A stretch of DNA of 64,000 bases from an uncultured Shewanella sp. (GCF_947501665.1 NZ_CANMWS010000029.1:1-64000), one strand, 5' to 3'. Positions 8,255 to 17,822 are shown, counted from the first letter of the stretch. A program made the numbers and translations. The notes: generated by a model from the sequence alone, not told the origin.

Positions 8255-10648
8255 TTATGACTGCCGATGTTTAGATTTAAATCGCAATAAACGTAACGCA
8301 TTAAGCGTCACTAAGGCGGTGGCGCCACTATCAGCTAAAATGGCCAACCATAAACCAGTTAGCCCTAACAAAGTGGTTACTAAAAACACGGCTTTAAGAC
8401 CAATTGCCAATGTAATATTTTGTCGAATATTACGTAACGTTGCTTGGGATAACTCAATCATTGCAGGTAATTCAGTTAAACGATTATGCGTCAAAGCAGC
8501 ATCTGCCGTTTCTAACGCAACATCGGTACCGCCACCCATTGCAATACCAATAGAAGCCGTTTTCATCGCTGGCGCATCATTAATACCATCTCCAACCATC
8601 GCCACATTGGTTTTTAAATTTGCTTGCTCAACGGCAGACACTTTATCAGCAGGTAACAAACCAGCTTGAAAATCAATATCAATTTCTGCTGCAATTGCCG
8701 CAGCTGCACGCGGATTATCACCCGTTAACATTAGTGACTTTATCCCCATCCCCTTTAAAGCTAACACTGCTTCTTTGGCATCACTGCGTAAGTTATCTCG
8801 CCAAGCAATCAATCCAATTGGCACATTATTTCTTAACACTACTACTAATGTTTTCCCTTGAGCCTCTAATGTAATGGCTTCGTTTTGCTGAGCGTCAGTC
8901 AGCTCCACTTGTAATGGTAATCTATCTGCAGCATGTAACTGAATATGCTCACCTTCAGCATTCCCTTGAATACCCCGTCCTGGCAAAGCTTCTCTATCTA
9001 ACGCTTCTTTAACATCAATGCCCTTATCAATGGCGACATTCACCACTGCCAATGCTAAGGGATGCAAAGACCCCATTTCAACCGCCGCAGCTTGTCTAAG
9101 TAACTTATCTTCATCACCATCCCAACAAACAAGATCAGTCATAACAGGTTGACCTTGTGTTAAGGTACCCGTTTTATCAAAAGCCACAGTATTGATATGC
9201 CCTAACTGCTCTAATGCCGCTCCACCTTTAATCAATGCGCCTCTTCTTGCCCCCGCAGCTAACCCAGATGTTATCGCTGCAGGTGTTGAAATCACTAATG
9301 CACAAGGACAAGCAATCAATAGCAAAGTTAAACCACGATAAAGCCATTCACTCCATACTTGAGCAAAAAAGAGCGGTGGAATAACAATAACCAATGCTGC
9401 CAGCACAATCATAGCCGGCGTATACCAACGACTAAAACGATCAAGAAAACGTTCTAATGGTGCTTTACGTGATTCTGCATCTTCAATTAAATGTAAAATA
9501 CGATCAATCGCATTTTCTCCTTGCGCAGAAATAATACTCAATTGCACCACTTTATCGACCACTAAAGAACCCGCCATGATCTTATCACCAGGTACATGCT
9601 CCACAGGTACGGACTCCCCTGTTAATGCACTCTCATCAAAACTGGCAATGGTATTGATTAACTGAGCATCAGCAGGCAATCTGGCACCTGGAGCCACTTC
9701 AATGACATCCCCTTTCACCAAAGTATCAACAGAAACCTTGACTTTAGTGCCTTCTTTTTTGATCACAACAGCCTCTTCAGGCACTAAATCCATCAGTGCT
9801 TTCACACCGCTTCTTGCCCTTTGCGCGGCATAACCTTCAAGCCGTTCACCAATTAAAAAGAGCAGTAATACCATACCCGCTTCTGCGGTCGCTCCAAGAT
9901 AAAGTGCCCCGATAGCCGCAACACTCATTAATGTCTCAATGGAAAAAGGAGTCCCTGAACGGGCTAATGTAATGGCTTTTTTTACTATGGGTAATAAACC
10001 CAATACTGTTGTCAGAGTAAAAGCAATCCCCCCCCAAGTCACAGCATATTGACTGATCGCAAACGACAATAGCATCATTGACGTAATAACAATGACAGAG
10101 ACATTCTGCCGAATAAAACTGTGTTCAACTTGTGCCGATGCAGGCTTCCCCGTTACCAACCTAACCCCTGTCTCCTTTGCTTTTGCTTCAATTTGTGCAA
10201 TCATATTCTTAGAAGCACAATGAACAATGAGCTTTTCAGTGGCAAACATCACCTTTGCACTGTCCACTCCCTTTAATGACAATAACGCCTTTTCCAACTT
10301 ATTGGCACAACTAGGGCAATCCATTCCAAGTACAGTCCAAGTTTGCTTATATTCAGCTTGGACTTTAGACAATGCAGCTTCCAATGCACGCTCTTCGTCT
10401 TGATCCGTTTTCACTATTCCATTGCAACTTCCATGCTCATGCTCATGCTCATGCTCATGCTCATGCTCATGCTCTTCACCGTATTGATTTGACGCTTTAT
10501 CCGCTGCTTTAACTCTATTCAACACCAAAGGCCCACTTTGTTCTTCCTTTTTTACAGCGCAACAACCACTATTATTACCTGTGCTTGCCGCTTTATTTCC
10601 TGTTAGGTGAAGATGGGGCTCTTTTCTATTACAACTTTGAGCAGTCAT
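8255..10648 (-). CDS. zntA: Heavy-metal P1B-type ATPase (Zn/Cd/Pb exporter, ZntA/CadA type)
   Basis: Pumps divalent soft metals out of the cytoplasm using ATP. In order: a Cys/His-rich tail with seven His-Glu pairs (about 60-72), an HMA domain with GMDCPSCANK (CPSC 111-114), the actuator motif TGES (343-346), the CPC membrane motif (447-449), the phosphorylation site DKTGT (491-495), the GSLHPLA nucleotide-domain block and GDGINDAP. CPC with HMA and the SHLP/GLHP-like HP places it in the Zn/Cd/Pb group rather than the copper group; the exact metal is inference. AGGAG nine bases before the ATG at 10648 supports that start over the GTG at 10657. A MerR-type promoter lies upstream. Confidence 0.93.
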   Translation of the reverse strand: MTAQSCNRKEPHLHLTGNKAASTGNNSGCCAVKKEEQSGPLVLNRVKAADKASNQYGEEHEHEHEHEHEHEHGSCNGIVKTDQDEERALEAALSKVQAEYKQTWTVLGMDCPSCANKLEKALLSLKGVDSAKVMFATEKLIVHCASKNMIAQIEAKAKETGVRLVTGKPASAQVEHSFIRQNVSVIVITSMMLLSFAISQYAVTWGGIAFTLTTVLGLLPIVKKAITLARSGTPFSIETLMSVAAIGALYLGATAEAGMVLLLFLIGERLEGYAAQRARSGVKALMDLVPEEAVVIKKEGTKVKVSVDTLVKGDVIEVAPGARLPADAQLINTIASFDESALTGESVPVEHVPGDKIMAGSLVVDKVVQLSIISAQGENAIDRILHLIEDAESRKAPLERFLDRFSRWYTPAMIVLAALVIVIPPLFFAQVWSEWLYRGLTLLLIACPCALVISTPAAITSGLAAGARRGALIKGGAALEQLGHINTVAFDKTGTLTQGQPVMTDLVCWDGDEDKLLRQAAAVEMGSLHPLALAVVNVAIDKGIDVKEALDREALPGRGIQGNAEGEHIQLHAADRLPLQVELTDAQQNEAITLEAQGKTLVVVLRNNVPIGLIAWRDNLRSDAKEAVLALKGMGIKSLMLTGDNPRAAAAIAAEIDIDFQAGLLPADKVSAVEQANLKTNVAMVGDGINDAPAMKTASIGIAMGGGTDVALETADAALTHNRLTELPAMIELSQATLRNIRQNITLAIGLKAVFLVTTLLGLTGLWLAILADSGATALVTLNALRLLRFKSKHRQS
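10432..10474 (-). repeat. In-frame hexanucleotide microsatellite coding His-Glu repeats
   Basis: About seven head-to-tail copies of CATGCT (plus strand) within the ATPase gene encode the (His-Glu) repeat of the metal-binding tail. Units of six bases keep the frame, so slippage would change the number of metal-binding histidines without breaking the gene. Confidence 0.9.
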
Positions 10649-10777
10649 AGGCAACACTCCTAAAGTACATCATCATTTTAACGGTTGCGTTTACACTAAT
10701 AGTAAACACTTTCATTCTGAGTCATTTCAGATGCACTTAATCAATCAAAACGCGTCAACATGTGCTCTGTATTATCA

Positions 10778-10809
10778 ATTATAAAGCTTAGAGTTATGTC
10801 GAAGGTCAA
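10778..10809 (-). promoter_or_regulatory. MerR-family-type promoter of the metal ATPase
   Basis: On the minus strand a TTGACC -35 box (10804-10809) and a perfect TATAAT -10 box (10778-10783) are separated by 20 bp, too long for an ordinary sigma-70 promoter. The spacer and flank contain an imperfect dyad (ACCTTCGAC against AGCTTAGAG). An over-long spacer with a dyad is the hallmark of promoters untwisted by MerR-family activators such as ZntR, CueR or PbrR. No MerR gene is adjacent. Confidence 0.7.
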
Positions 10810-10999
10810 GCACAGTTTGCCTGTATTGAATCCGTGATTGTTTGACTGTATTGAATTGAAAAGAATAAACAGGATCATAGAAGAACAAACGAGCAAAAAG
10901 ATAATAGCATTCTCCAATCCCTTATAGCACTTTGATGATTAACAGGCTCTCAGCCATTCATCTTTAAGTGGCTTAAGGGATTAGATTAACAAACGATAT

Positions 11000-11343
11000 A
11001 TACCCGTGATACTTCAAGATGCCTGTTTTCAAAATGCGTAACAGTGCCTAATTCAAGGCGTACTCTTTTTTTAAAGACAAAGGGGCCAAAATGCTTATTG
11101 CCTTTAAGGTGATACAAGGTAGAAGTTGGTGCTTTTACACACTCCCAAGGGGCTGGCCTCTTTATATGTAAAAGCAAGGCCTTTTATACTGTATTATTAA
11201 ACATCGGCTTAGAATGACTAGGCTCGATGTTCAGCTGACCATCAAGGATGATGGAAATGTCACTTATGCAGGCGCAATTAATGACCTTGTCTAAAAGGCT
11301 TTTCATTCCAACTGAATCCTGCAGCTTGAAGTCTCACGGGTAT
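11000..11343. repeat. MITE-like element, family 1, copy A (23-bp terminal inverted repeats)
   Basis: A 344-bp element bounded by inverted ends: left ATACCCGTGATACTTCAAG and right, read inward, the same with one or two changes (11000-11022 and 11321-11343). The body holds a perfect 10-bp inverted pair TGCTTTTACA/TGTAAAAGCA. A second copy lies at 29011-29261. Copy A carries about 90 bp that copy B lacks. It has no transposase; a 63-codon frame inside is not convincing. ATATA-like flanks suggest insertion at TA. Confidence 0.85.
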
Positions 11344-11358
11344 ATTAATAATGAGGTA

Positions 11359-12417
11359 TCATTCGTTGGCACATTGCTGGCCTGCAAATTGAGGAGGTTT
11401 ATTTCTGTGCGATAAATTTAAAGAAAGTGTCGCTGCCAATACACGATCAGGGGTAATATCACGAATTAAATCTTCATCCACTAATCCCAACCCATTGGCA
11501 AACAAATCAACACCTAAATGCCCTTTAGGTTTCACCATACTCCATGGGCTGGTTCCTAAACCTACAATCGCCACATAAGGTGTTTCTACTGCGGCAGCCA
11601 TATGTAAAGGACCTGAATCTATTGTCAATAATGCATCAACAGATGCGATATTATCGACTAATTCGATTAAACTGGTTTTACCTGATAAATCCTCAACATC
11701 GTGATGATTACGCTCTAATGCTTCGGCTAATACTGAGTTCTCATGGCCTTCAGTTTTATCACCAAAAATCAAAAATTCACAATCAATAGCAGCCCCTATT
11801 TTTAACAATGCTTGAATCGCAAGATCACTTGGATAATGACGTAATCCCTTATTTTTTCCACCGAAATAAATGCCCAGCTTCAGCTTTTCATTTTGCTTAT
11901 TTTGATTTAGATTCTTGGCAAATAAATACGTCTGTGGCATTTCATCAAAAGGGCGCCCAAAAGGCTCATTAGCCAAACAGGCGTATCGCTGTAAATAATG
12001 CCGATAAGGATGTAATTGATATGCGTGAGTTAATAAAAATGAGCGTCCTTCATTTGCATAACCAATCCGGTAACGAATACCTGAGAGCCAACACAATAAT
12101 GCATCAGAAAAAGAGTTACGCATTACAATCGCTAATTCGCAATCATGTGATTGTATCAGTCGAGCTTGTTTAATCATACTCAAACGGGATTTAGCAGTAT
12201 AACGATGATCAATCATGACAGAAACGTTATAACGATTATCTCGTTCAAATATGGGCGCTAAATAGGCTCGAACAAGTAAAATAATTTTCTTATCAGGGAA
12301 AAGCGTTCTTAGCATATCGATAGTGGGAGTCGTATTAATAGCATCACCGATATACTTTGGAAGGACTAATAATATACTTCCATTCACCTCTTTACGTTCA
12401 ATTTTCTCAAGCTTCAT
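11359..12417 (-). CDS. Glycosyltransferase family 9 (heptosyltransferase-like)
   Basis: A GT-B fold transferase of the ADP-heptose:LPS heptosyltransferase family (GT9), expected to add a sugar to a lipopolysaccharide core at the inner face of the inner membrane. The N-terminal ILLVLPKYIGDAINTTPTI is the family's acceptor-side motif (usually RLSxIGDV), and the C-terminal LLTIDSGPLHMAAA (about 260-273) is the nucleotide-sugar motif with the conserved SGPxHxA. Length of 352 aa is normal. It stands alone, not in an LPS locus; copy A of the inverted-repeat element ends 16 bases beyond its stop. The substrate sugar is unknown. Confidence 0.85.
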   Translation of the reverse strand: MKLEKIERKEVNGSILLVLPKYIGDAINTTPTIDMLRTLFPDKKIILLVRAYLAPIFERDNRYNVSVMIDHRYTAKSRLSMIKQARLIQSHDCELAIVMRNSFSDALLCWLSGIRYRIGYANEGRSFLLTHAYQLHPYRHYLQRYACLANEPFGRPFDEMPQTYLFAKNLNQNKQNEKLKLGIYFGGKNKGLRHYPSDLAIQALLKIGAAIDCEFLIFGDKTEGHENSVLAEALERNHHDVEDLSGKTSLIELVDNIASVDALLTIDSGPLHMAAAVETPYVAIVGLGTSPWSMVKPKGHLGVDLFANGLGLVDEDLIRDITPDRVLAATLSLNLSHRNKPPQFAGQQCANE

Positions 12418-12598
12418 TCTAGATTCAAATACCTTTTATTCATAGATACACATGCTTCCCCTGCCACCCAATGAATTCTCTAATAATAAAAAGAAATATT
12501 TCAAAAGAGCAATCCATGCTCATTCTAAGCGCGGTATTCTACCCTAAGATTGAATTTGTTTTAATCGATAACATTAAAAAATCATAAAAAAGGAATAA

Positions 12599-13825
12599 TT
12601 ATGACAATTCAGTCTCAACATTAACGCTAGACACTTCTTTTCTAGACAATGTTTCAGGCATAAATACAGCAAAAACAAACAATCCAACAAGACCTACCAA
12701 CCCTAAGAAAATGAACCCTGTGTCGAAATTCGTGAATTCTACAACTTGCTCTGCAATGAGATTACTCAAAGAGACCCCGATACCTAACAGCGTTGCCAAC
12801 GCCCCTTGCACAATATTAAACCGACCTGAACCTTTGGTTAAATCAGCAACTATCAATAAAAAAAGCACGCCAAAAATACCATTAGCGACGCCATCTAACG
12901 CTTGGATCATCACTAAATAAACAGATGTATCCGTTAATGAAAATAACAAAGCTCGAATAGGTAAAATGGCAAATGCGATTAAAAACAAAGGTTTTCGCCC
13001 CCAAATATCGGCTTTCTTTCCACAAAATATCGCCATAAAAACCATAACGAATTGAGCGGTTATAATGCAAGCAGAAGTAAATGCAATACCATGCTCAGCA
13101 TTACTTCCCGAAGATAGCTTCTGACTAACCAAAGGTAGCATAGCCGCATTAGCAAAATGAAATAACAAAATACTAGAAGCAAAAATAGCTAAACGGCGAT
13201 CAAGCAGTAACACTTTAAACCCTGAAGGTTGTTTGATGGTTTCTTGAGGAGTCACCATCGCCCCTCGCGCTCGATCATGATTGATTTCCCTAGGGTCTAT
13301 CAATAAAGTACAAATAACCAACCCAATGGCCATCAATGCCACTAGCCAAAATACACCTAAAGCTGATACCCATAAGGCTAATATGGCTGAAACTGCAGCC
13401 GCAAAGACATTACCAATATGATTCCAAGCTTGATTGGCACTGGTTTGTCGAGTAAAACGGCGTCCGCCTACAATTCCTAACGTCATACCAGCAATTGTTG
13501 GACCTAAAAATGCAGCGGCAGCCCCAATGAGCGCTTGGCAAAAATAAATAATCCAAGGTGTACTGTTAAGGGCAATCGTCACTGTCGATATCGCGATAAT
13601 AACCGCACAAATAATCAACAATAAACGTTTGCGATGAGTCGCATCAACAAACCCACCTGCGGGTGTTTGCATAATCACTGTCGCAATAGAAGTGATAGCT
13701 AAGGCGATGCCAATTTTTCCTGGATCCCATTGCAAAATAGACATGAGATAGATAGCAAGGTAAGGCCCAAGACCTGCACCAACATCACCTAAAAAGAAAT
13801 TAATACCCAATAGAGGTTTGTGCAT
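12599..13825 (-). CDS. MFS transporter
   Basis: A 408-residue, 12-helix major facilitator. The cytoplasmic loop between helices 2 and 3 has GGFVDATHRKR, the MFS motif A position, and the equivalent in the second half is GKKADIWGRKP. A hydrophilic loop around residues 185-205 separates the two six-helix halves. It is a single leftward gene, divergent from the transporter at 14242. Substrate is not predictable; drug or sugar efflux are both possible for this branch. Confidence 0.85.
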   Translation of the reverse strand: MHKPLLGINFFLGDVGAGLGPYLAIYLMSILQWDPGKIGIALAITSIATVIMQTPAGGFVDATHRKRLLLIICAVIIAISTVTIALNSTPWIIYFCQALIGAAAAFLGPTIAGMTLGIVGGRRFTRQTSANQAWNHIGNVFAAAVSAILALWVSALGVFWLVALMAIGLVICTLLIDPREINHDRARGAMVTPQETIKQPSGFKVLLLDRRLAIFASSILLFHFANAAMLPLVSQKLSSGSNAEHGIAFTSACIITAQFVMVFMAIFCGKKADIWGRKPLFLIAFAILPIRALLFSLTDTSVYLVMIQALDGVANGIFGVLFLLIVADLTKGSGRFNIVQGALATLLGIGVSLSNLIAEQVVEFTNFDTGFIFLGLVGLVGLFVFAVFMPETLSRKEVSSVNVETELS

Positions 13826-14241
13826 AGTTCAGATCAACCCTATAAATGAACAAACAAAGAATAATCATATGGTTTTTTATACAATTTTGGCATTATTGAT
13901 ATAATGAATAATAATTAATCATATCCTATGAGTATAGTAATGAAATTATTTTATGCTTTATTTATTATTCCAGATATATAACTAGAATATTGATAAACAA
14001 AATAAATCAATATAAACAAACCTAATTAATTTAGTAAAAAATGATAGTAAGTAATATAAAACTACAAATGTTCAATATAATTTAATAAATCAATCTCTTG
14101 CATAAAATTAACAAAAAAACAATGTATATCTTATTTATAATCAATTTTTAAAATCACGTTAAAATAGCGTCATGGTAGCCACACAAGCTATAGAATATAG
14201 CCCTAATCTTATTAATGAGTCACCATCAATAAGGCATCATT
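13826..14241. other. Divergent intergenic region
   Basis: About 415 bp of very AT-rich DNA between two divergent transporter genes. It must hold both promoters. I see no strong dyad, repeat or small ORF in it. Confidence 0.5.
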
Positions 14242-15480
14242 ATGTCATTTAGTTTAATCATCACCATCATTATTTTTATTTTAATCTCAATTCGGCAATG
14301 GCTACCTTCTTGGCTTCGTATTTGGCATATCATGTCAATGGGCGCCATAGCTATTCTTCTCATGGGGGAGGTAAGCTTTAAAAGCGCTTTTACAGGGGTT
14401 GACTGGAATGTCATTGCGTATTTATTTGGTGTTTTTTCTATTGCTGCTGCGCTATATGATAGTGGTATATCCGATCGTATGTGTGATTATTTGAACAAAC
14501 ATCACCCTAGTATTTCTATTTCTTTACTGTTTCTTATGGTATTTTCTGGCATAACAGCTGCTGTATTAACCAATGATGCCGCTGCGGTAATCGGAACACC
14601 TATCGCGCTCACTTTAGCCAGATTATTAAAAATTCGCCCAACCTTGTTACTCATTGCATTATGTACTTCAGTGACAATTGGCAGCATGTTAACACCTGTA
14701 GGTAACCCTCAAAATATCCTCATTGCCGCTAAGGGGCATATCACCAACCCAATGAGTAGCTTTGCACTCTGGTTAATTGTTCCAACCGTTTTTTCAATGC
14801 TATTCGCTTTTTTTTGGTTACTCTACGTGCAAAAAAAGTGGGGAAGTCCCTGCCAAGAACATGCTGACCTTCCCAAACCCAATCACGGTAGTACCTGGCC
14901 GGCATATTTAAGTGTAGGCATGCTTATCATAATGATTTTAGGTGATAGCATTCTCATTAGCATTAACCCAAATTATCATCTTCCCATTGGTGTCATAGCC
15001 CTCATTGCATGTTTACCTGTTTATTGCTTTAACCGACACCGTAAAACAGTCTTGAAAGAAGTCGACTGGCCCACACTCATATTTTTCGTTGCCATGTTCA
15101 TTGTCACTGGAGCCGTACTTGCCTCTGGAGACTTACAAACCTGGTTAGGGCCCAAAATCAATGAGCTTGATCACCCTCCACTGCTAACAATGATCAGTTT
15201 TTGGGGTAGCCAACTATTTTCCAATGTGCCACTAATTGAAATTTATTTACAGCTGTTGACTCAGCAATCACTGCCTACCATGATGTTATTATCAGCCACC
15301 AGTACACTGGCAGGAAACCTTTTTATTATCAGTGCAGCAAGCAATGTCATTGTGGTACAACAAGCTGAAAAATTTAATGTAAAACCCTTCAGTTTTTGGG
15401 AGTTTGCTTTAACCCTACTTCCAATTACAATTGTTTCTCTTATTTTTAGTTACATATGGATTGTTTTTGTCATGTCCTAA
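14242..15480 (+). CDS. ArsB/NhaD/SLC13-like ion transporter
   Basis: A 412-residue polytopic inner-membrane protein of the ion transporter superfamily. Two re-entrant-loop signatures typical of this superfamily are present: VLTNDAAAVIGTPI (about 109-122) and SMLTPVGNPQNILIA (about 148-162), the second being the NPxN-like anion or sodium site. About eleven hydrophobic segments are visible. Members move arsenite, citrate, sulfate, dicarboxylates or Na+/H+; the sequence does not let me choose. AAGG lies seven bases before the ATG. Divergent from the MFS gene. Confidence 0.82.
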   Translation: MSFSLIITIIIFILISIRQWLPSWLRIWHIMSMGAIAILLMGEVSFKSAFTGVDWNVIAYLFGVFSIAAALYDSGISDRMCDYLNKHHPSISISLLFLMVFSGITAAVLTNDAAAVIGTPIALTLARLLKIRPTLLLIALCTSVTIGSMLTPVGNPQNILIAAKGHITNPMSSFALWLIVPTVFSMLFAFFWLLYVQKKWGSPCQEHADLPKPNHGSTWPAYLSVGMLIIMILGDSILISINPNYHLPIGVIALIACLPVYCFNRHRKTVLKEVDWPTLIFFVAMFIVTGAVLASGDLQTWLGPKINELDHPPLLTMISFWGSQLFSNVPLIEIYLQLLTQQSLPTMMLLSATSTLAGNLFIISAASNVIVVQQAEKFNVKPFSFWEFALTLLPITIVSLIFSYIWIVFVMS

Positions 15481-15568
15481 GTTTTTATTCACACTCAAAT
15501 TTACTAGAGCCACAGCAAATCATTATGCAAGGTGGCCCAAAGTATGAATATCGCAATGAACCAGAATA

Positions 15569-15757
15569 CTACTCGCTAATTTTAGACTCTAAGTCTTTTT
15601 TCACTATAGACAAAGCCTGTAAAGCAACGTGAGGATCAATATCATTGCTTTCAAATAAAAAAATCAAATCTACTGCTAACTTAACCTCAGCCGAAGCTGA
15701 ATCTAAAGGATGTCTCTTGTTTTCATTGCTATCTGTCATATCGTTATCTTGGCTCAT
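15569..15757 (-). CDS. ybaM: YbaM family protein (DUF2496)
   Basis: A 62-residue protein whose core EVKLAVDLIFLFESNDIDP followed by ALQALSIVKKDLE matches E. coli YbaM over its whole length (VKLAVDLI, a glutamate, then ALDIVKRD). Function is not established. The frame opens at a TTG at 15769, but the ATG at 15757 begins MSQDN, the usual start. It precedes the cytochrome b gene region on the same strand, reading leftward, but is downstream of it. Confidence 0.85.
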   Translation of the reverse strand: MSQDNDMTDSNENKRHPLDSASAEVKLAVDLIFLFESNDIDPHVALQALSIVKKDLESKISE

Positions 15758-15838
15758 TATTATTCTCAAAAGGGGATCTCAATAAAGACTATCAAGCCAA
15801 GCGCAACGACCATCTCAGCCCATAACATACTTATTTCC

Positions 15839-16576
15839 TTACATCTTGACATCATTTTTAGGTGTCCGAAGATGTGATTTCTTACCCGAAATCATTGCTG
15901 ATACAATACCCGGCTGATGAGTTATTTCCGCCAATACCACACCTAACACGTGAAAGAAAATCAATAACATCAAAAAATAAACACTATACAAGTGCACTTT
16001 ACCCGCCAAGCCTTTATAAGGACTCAAGAAAGCATATTTATTCTCATCAACACCGGTTTTGTCATAAGGCTTAATCAATGTTGGCTCAACATTTTCTTGC
16101 GCAATAAATTGCTGAGTCATACGGCCAAAAGGAGGATAATACACATCTGTTCCTGCACGAATAAGCCCCGTGACACTAATGATAACTAAGGTTAGCAATA
16201 TCAAAATAACGGCTACTTTCCCAAGAGGGTTGTGCCCAATATATTGTGAAGTATTATCGCCTCTAACGTTTTTAACATACTGCTTTATTTCACCCTTTTT
16301 AAACGTTAACGCACTCCACCTAGCAAATTTGTTCCCCACAAACCCCCATATTAACCTGATCACAAGATTAATCACGAAGCCATAACCAATAATGATATGT
16401 AGCTCTTTTAATTTAATTTTAGCCGCTAAACCTGTGATCCCTAACTCGGGCTTAAATAACATAATAACGCCGACAAAAAGTAACATGAGGACTAAAAATA
16501 AATTCATCCAATGAAAAATTCGACTGGGCAAATCCCAAACAGCAATGGTAAATTGGTTTTGCGACTCAGACTTCAT
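15839..16576 (-). CDS. Cytochrome b561/b6-type membrane di-heme subunit
   Basis: A 245-residue, four- to five-helix inner-membrane cytochrome related to the b-type subunits of Ni/Fe hydrogenase and to bacterial b561. Four histidines lie in helices at the expected places: H22 (RIFHWMN), H60 (KELHIIIGYG), H195 (KVHLYSVYF) and H209 (FFHVLG), enough for two b-hemes. A long periplasmic loop (about 140-190) follows helix 3. It likely passes electrons between quinones and a c-type cytochrome, but no partner (hydrogenase or cytochrome c) is adjacent. Confidence 0.85.
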   Translation of the reverse strand: MKSESQNQFTIAVWDLPSRIFHWMNLFLVLMLLFVGVIMLFKPELGITGLAAKIKLKELHIIIGYGFVINLVIRLIWGFVGNKFARWSALTFKKGEIKQYVKNVRGDNTSQYIGHNPLGKVAVILILLTLVIISVTGLIRAGTDVYYPPFGRMTQQFIAQENVEPTLIKPYDKTGVDENKYAFLSPYKGLAGKVHLYSVYFLMLLIFFHVLGVVLAEITHQPGIVSAMISGKKSHLRTPKNDVKM

Positions 16577-16823
16577 TTGATTTCCCCTCTACAAACACAA
16601 CTTTTATTTCGGCGGACATCTTACTTGTTAAAGCAAACAAAATCGAATATTAACGATTTACCCTTGATCGGTATCAAAGCCAATGACAAGCTCGTGCTCC
16701 CTTACATTTAAGGATATTTCACTTGTGAGATGAAAGCGGGGTTAGGTATAATTGAGAAAATCATTTGAAATTATGTCAGGCTCTTACTCTGAGCGAAAAC
16801 ATAAGCAGTAAAGGCTAAACATC

Positions 16824-17051
16824 ATGACAAAAATGGATTTCTCCAATATTAATAAAGCCACGACTCAGTCGTATAACGAACAAAAAAACATGATAAAGCG
16901 CGTGTTTAAAGGCCAAAGTGTGTTGTGCAGCAACTGTAACCAAACATTGTTATTAAAATTACCGGTACCCAAGCAACCTGCGAGTGTATCGGGAATATAT
17001 TGTAAAAAAGGCTGTACTGATATAGAGCTGGATATGGAACAGATAAACTAG
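16824..17051 (+). CDS. Small zinc-ribbon-like protein, unknown function
   Basis: A 75-residue protein I do not recognise. It has a basic middle and two paired-cysteine knuckles, C-S-N-C at about 35-38 and C-K-K-G-C at about 60-64, which together could hold one zinc ion. AAGG lies nine bases before the ATG. It is followed after 78 bases by the methyltransferase gene on the same strand, so the two may be co-transcribed. A nucleic-acid-linked role is a guess from the zinc-ribbon shape and the neighbour. Confidence 0.6.
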   Translation: MTKMDFSNINKATTQSYNEQKNMIKRVFKGQSVLCSNCNQTLLLKLPVPKQPASVSGIYCKKGCTDIELDMEQIN

Positions 17052-17129
17052 TTCCGCACGCAATACTTAACATAAATCCACATGAATACCATCTTGAATC
17101 TGCCCATTTATTACAGTTGAGCCTTTCCT

Positions 17130-17822
17130 TTGAAATTAAGTCCCCGATTACATCACATTAACAGCATGATCAATCAAGATTATGACCATATATGGGATTG
17201 CTGCTGCGATCACGGTTTACTCGGTGCGGCATTACTCAAGCAACAAACGAACGCTCAAATCCATTTTGTTGATACAGTTCCTCACTTAATCACATCACTA
17301 CGCGATAAACTAGAATGCTTCTTTCCACAACAAGGAAGCGATAAAAGCTCATGGCAATTACATTGCCAAACGGCAGAAACTCTTAGACTAGCACCAGCCT
17401 CAACATCTCAATTGATCATCATCGCTGGCGTTGGCGGTGATCTCACCATTCAAATTATCAAAATGATTTTAAACGCCCACCCGGAGCATCCATTGGATTT
17501 TTTATTATGTCCTGTTCATCATCATTATAAACTCAGACAGATGTTAGCAAAATATCAACTTGGCTTAGTCAAGGAAACATTGCTTAAAGACAATCAACGC
17601 TTTTATGAAGTCATTCATGTCTCAACACAAAGTCAAAAGTCATTATCCACTATCGGTAAAATGTGGGATCTCAACTTAAAAGATCACCAAGACTATTTAG
17701 CCAAAACCCTTAAACATTACCAAAACATCGCTCGAGGCTCAGAGCGCGCAGACAATAGTCCTATCGAGGCCTATCAAGCGCTTTTATCGCCAGATAATCC
17801 CTTACAAATCGACTTAACCTGA
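17130..17822 (+). CDS. TrmK-like SAM-dependent methyltransferase (COG2384)
   Basis: Member of the TrmK/YqfN family, which methylates N1 of adenine 22 in tRNA in Gram-positive bacteria; proteobacterial members are not well studied. The start MKLSPRL is the family's usual N-terminus, which supports the TTG start at 17130. The SAM-binding motif is IWDCCCDHGLLGAAL (about 21-35), followed by an acidic residue in HFVDTVP and the IIIAGVGGD block (family IAGMGG). The three consecutive cysteines in motif I are unusual. Length (230 aa) is normal. Confidence 0.8.
   Translation: MKLSPRLHHINSMINQDYDHIWDCCCDHGLLGAALLKQQTNAQIHFVDTVPHLITSLRDKLECFFPQQGSDKSSWQLHCQTAETLRLAPASTSQLIIIAGVGGDLTIQIIKMILNAHPEHPLDFLLCPVHHHYKLRQMLAKYQLGLVKETLLKDNQRFYEVIHVSTQSQKSLSTIGKMWDLNLKDHQDYLAKTLKHYQNIARGSERADNSPIEAYQALLSPDNPLQIDLT

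Noticed and set aside
10986..11177. 63-codon leftward frame in the first inverted-repeat element
   Set aside because: It lies wholly in the element, has no ribosome binding site, and the equivalent frame is not preserved in the other copy.
15862..16385. Three rightward frames inside the cytochrome b gene
   Set aside because: They are antisense shadows of a well-supported cytochrome gene with four conserved histidines.
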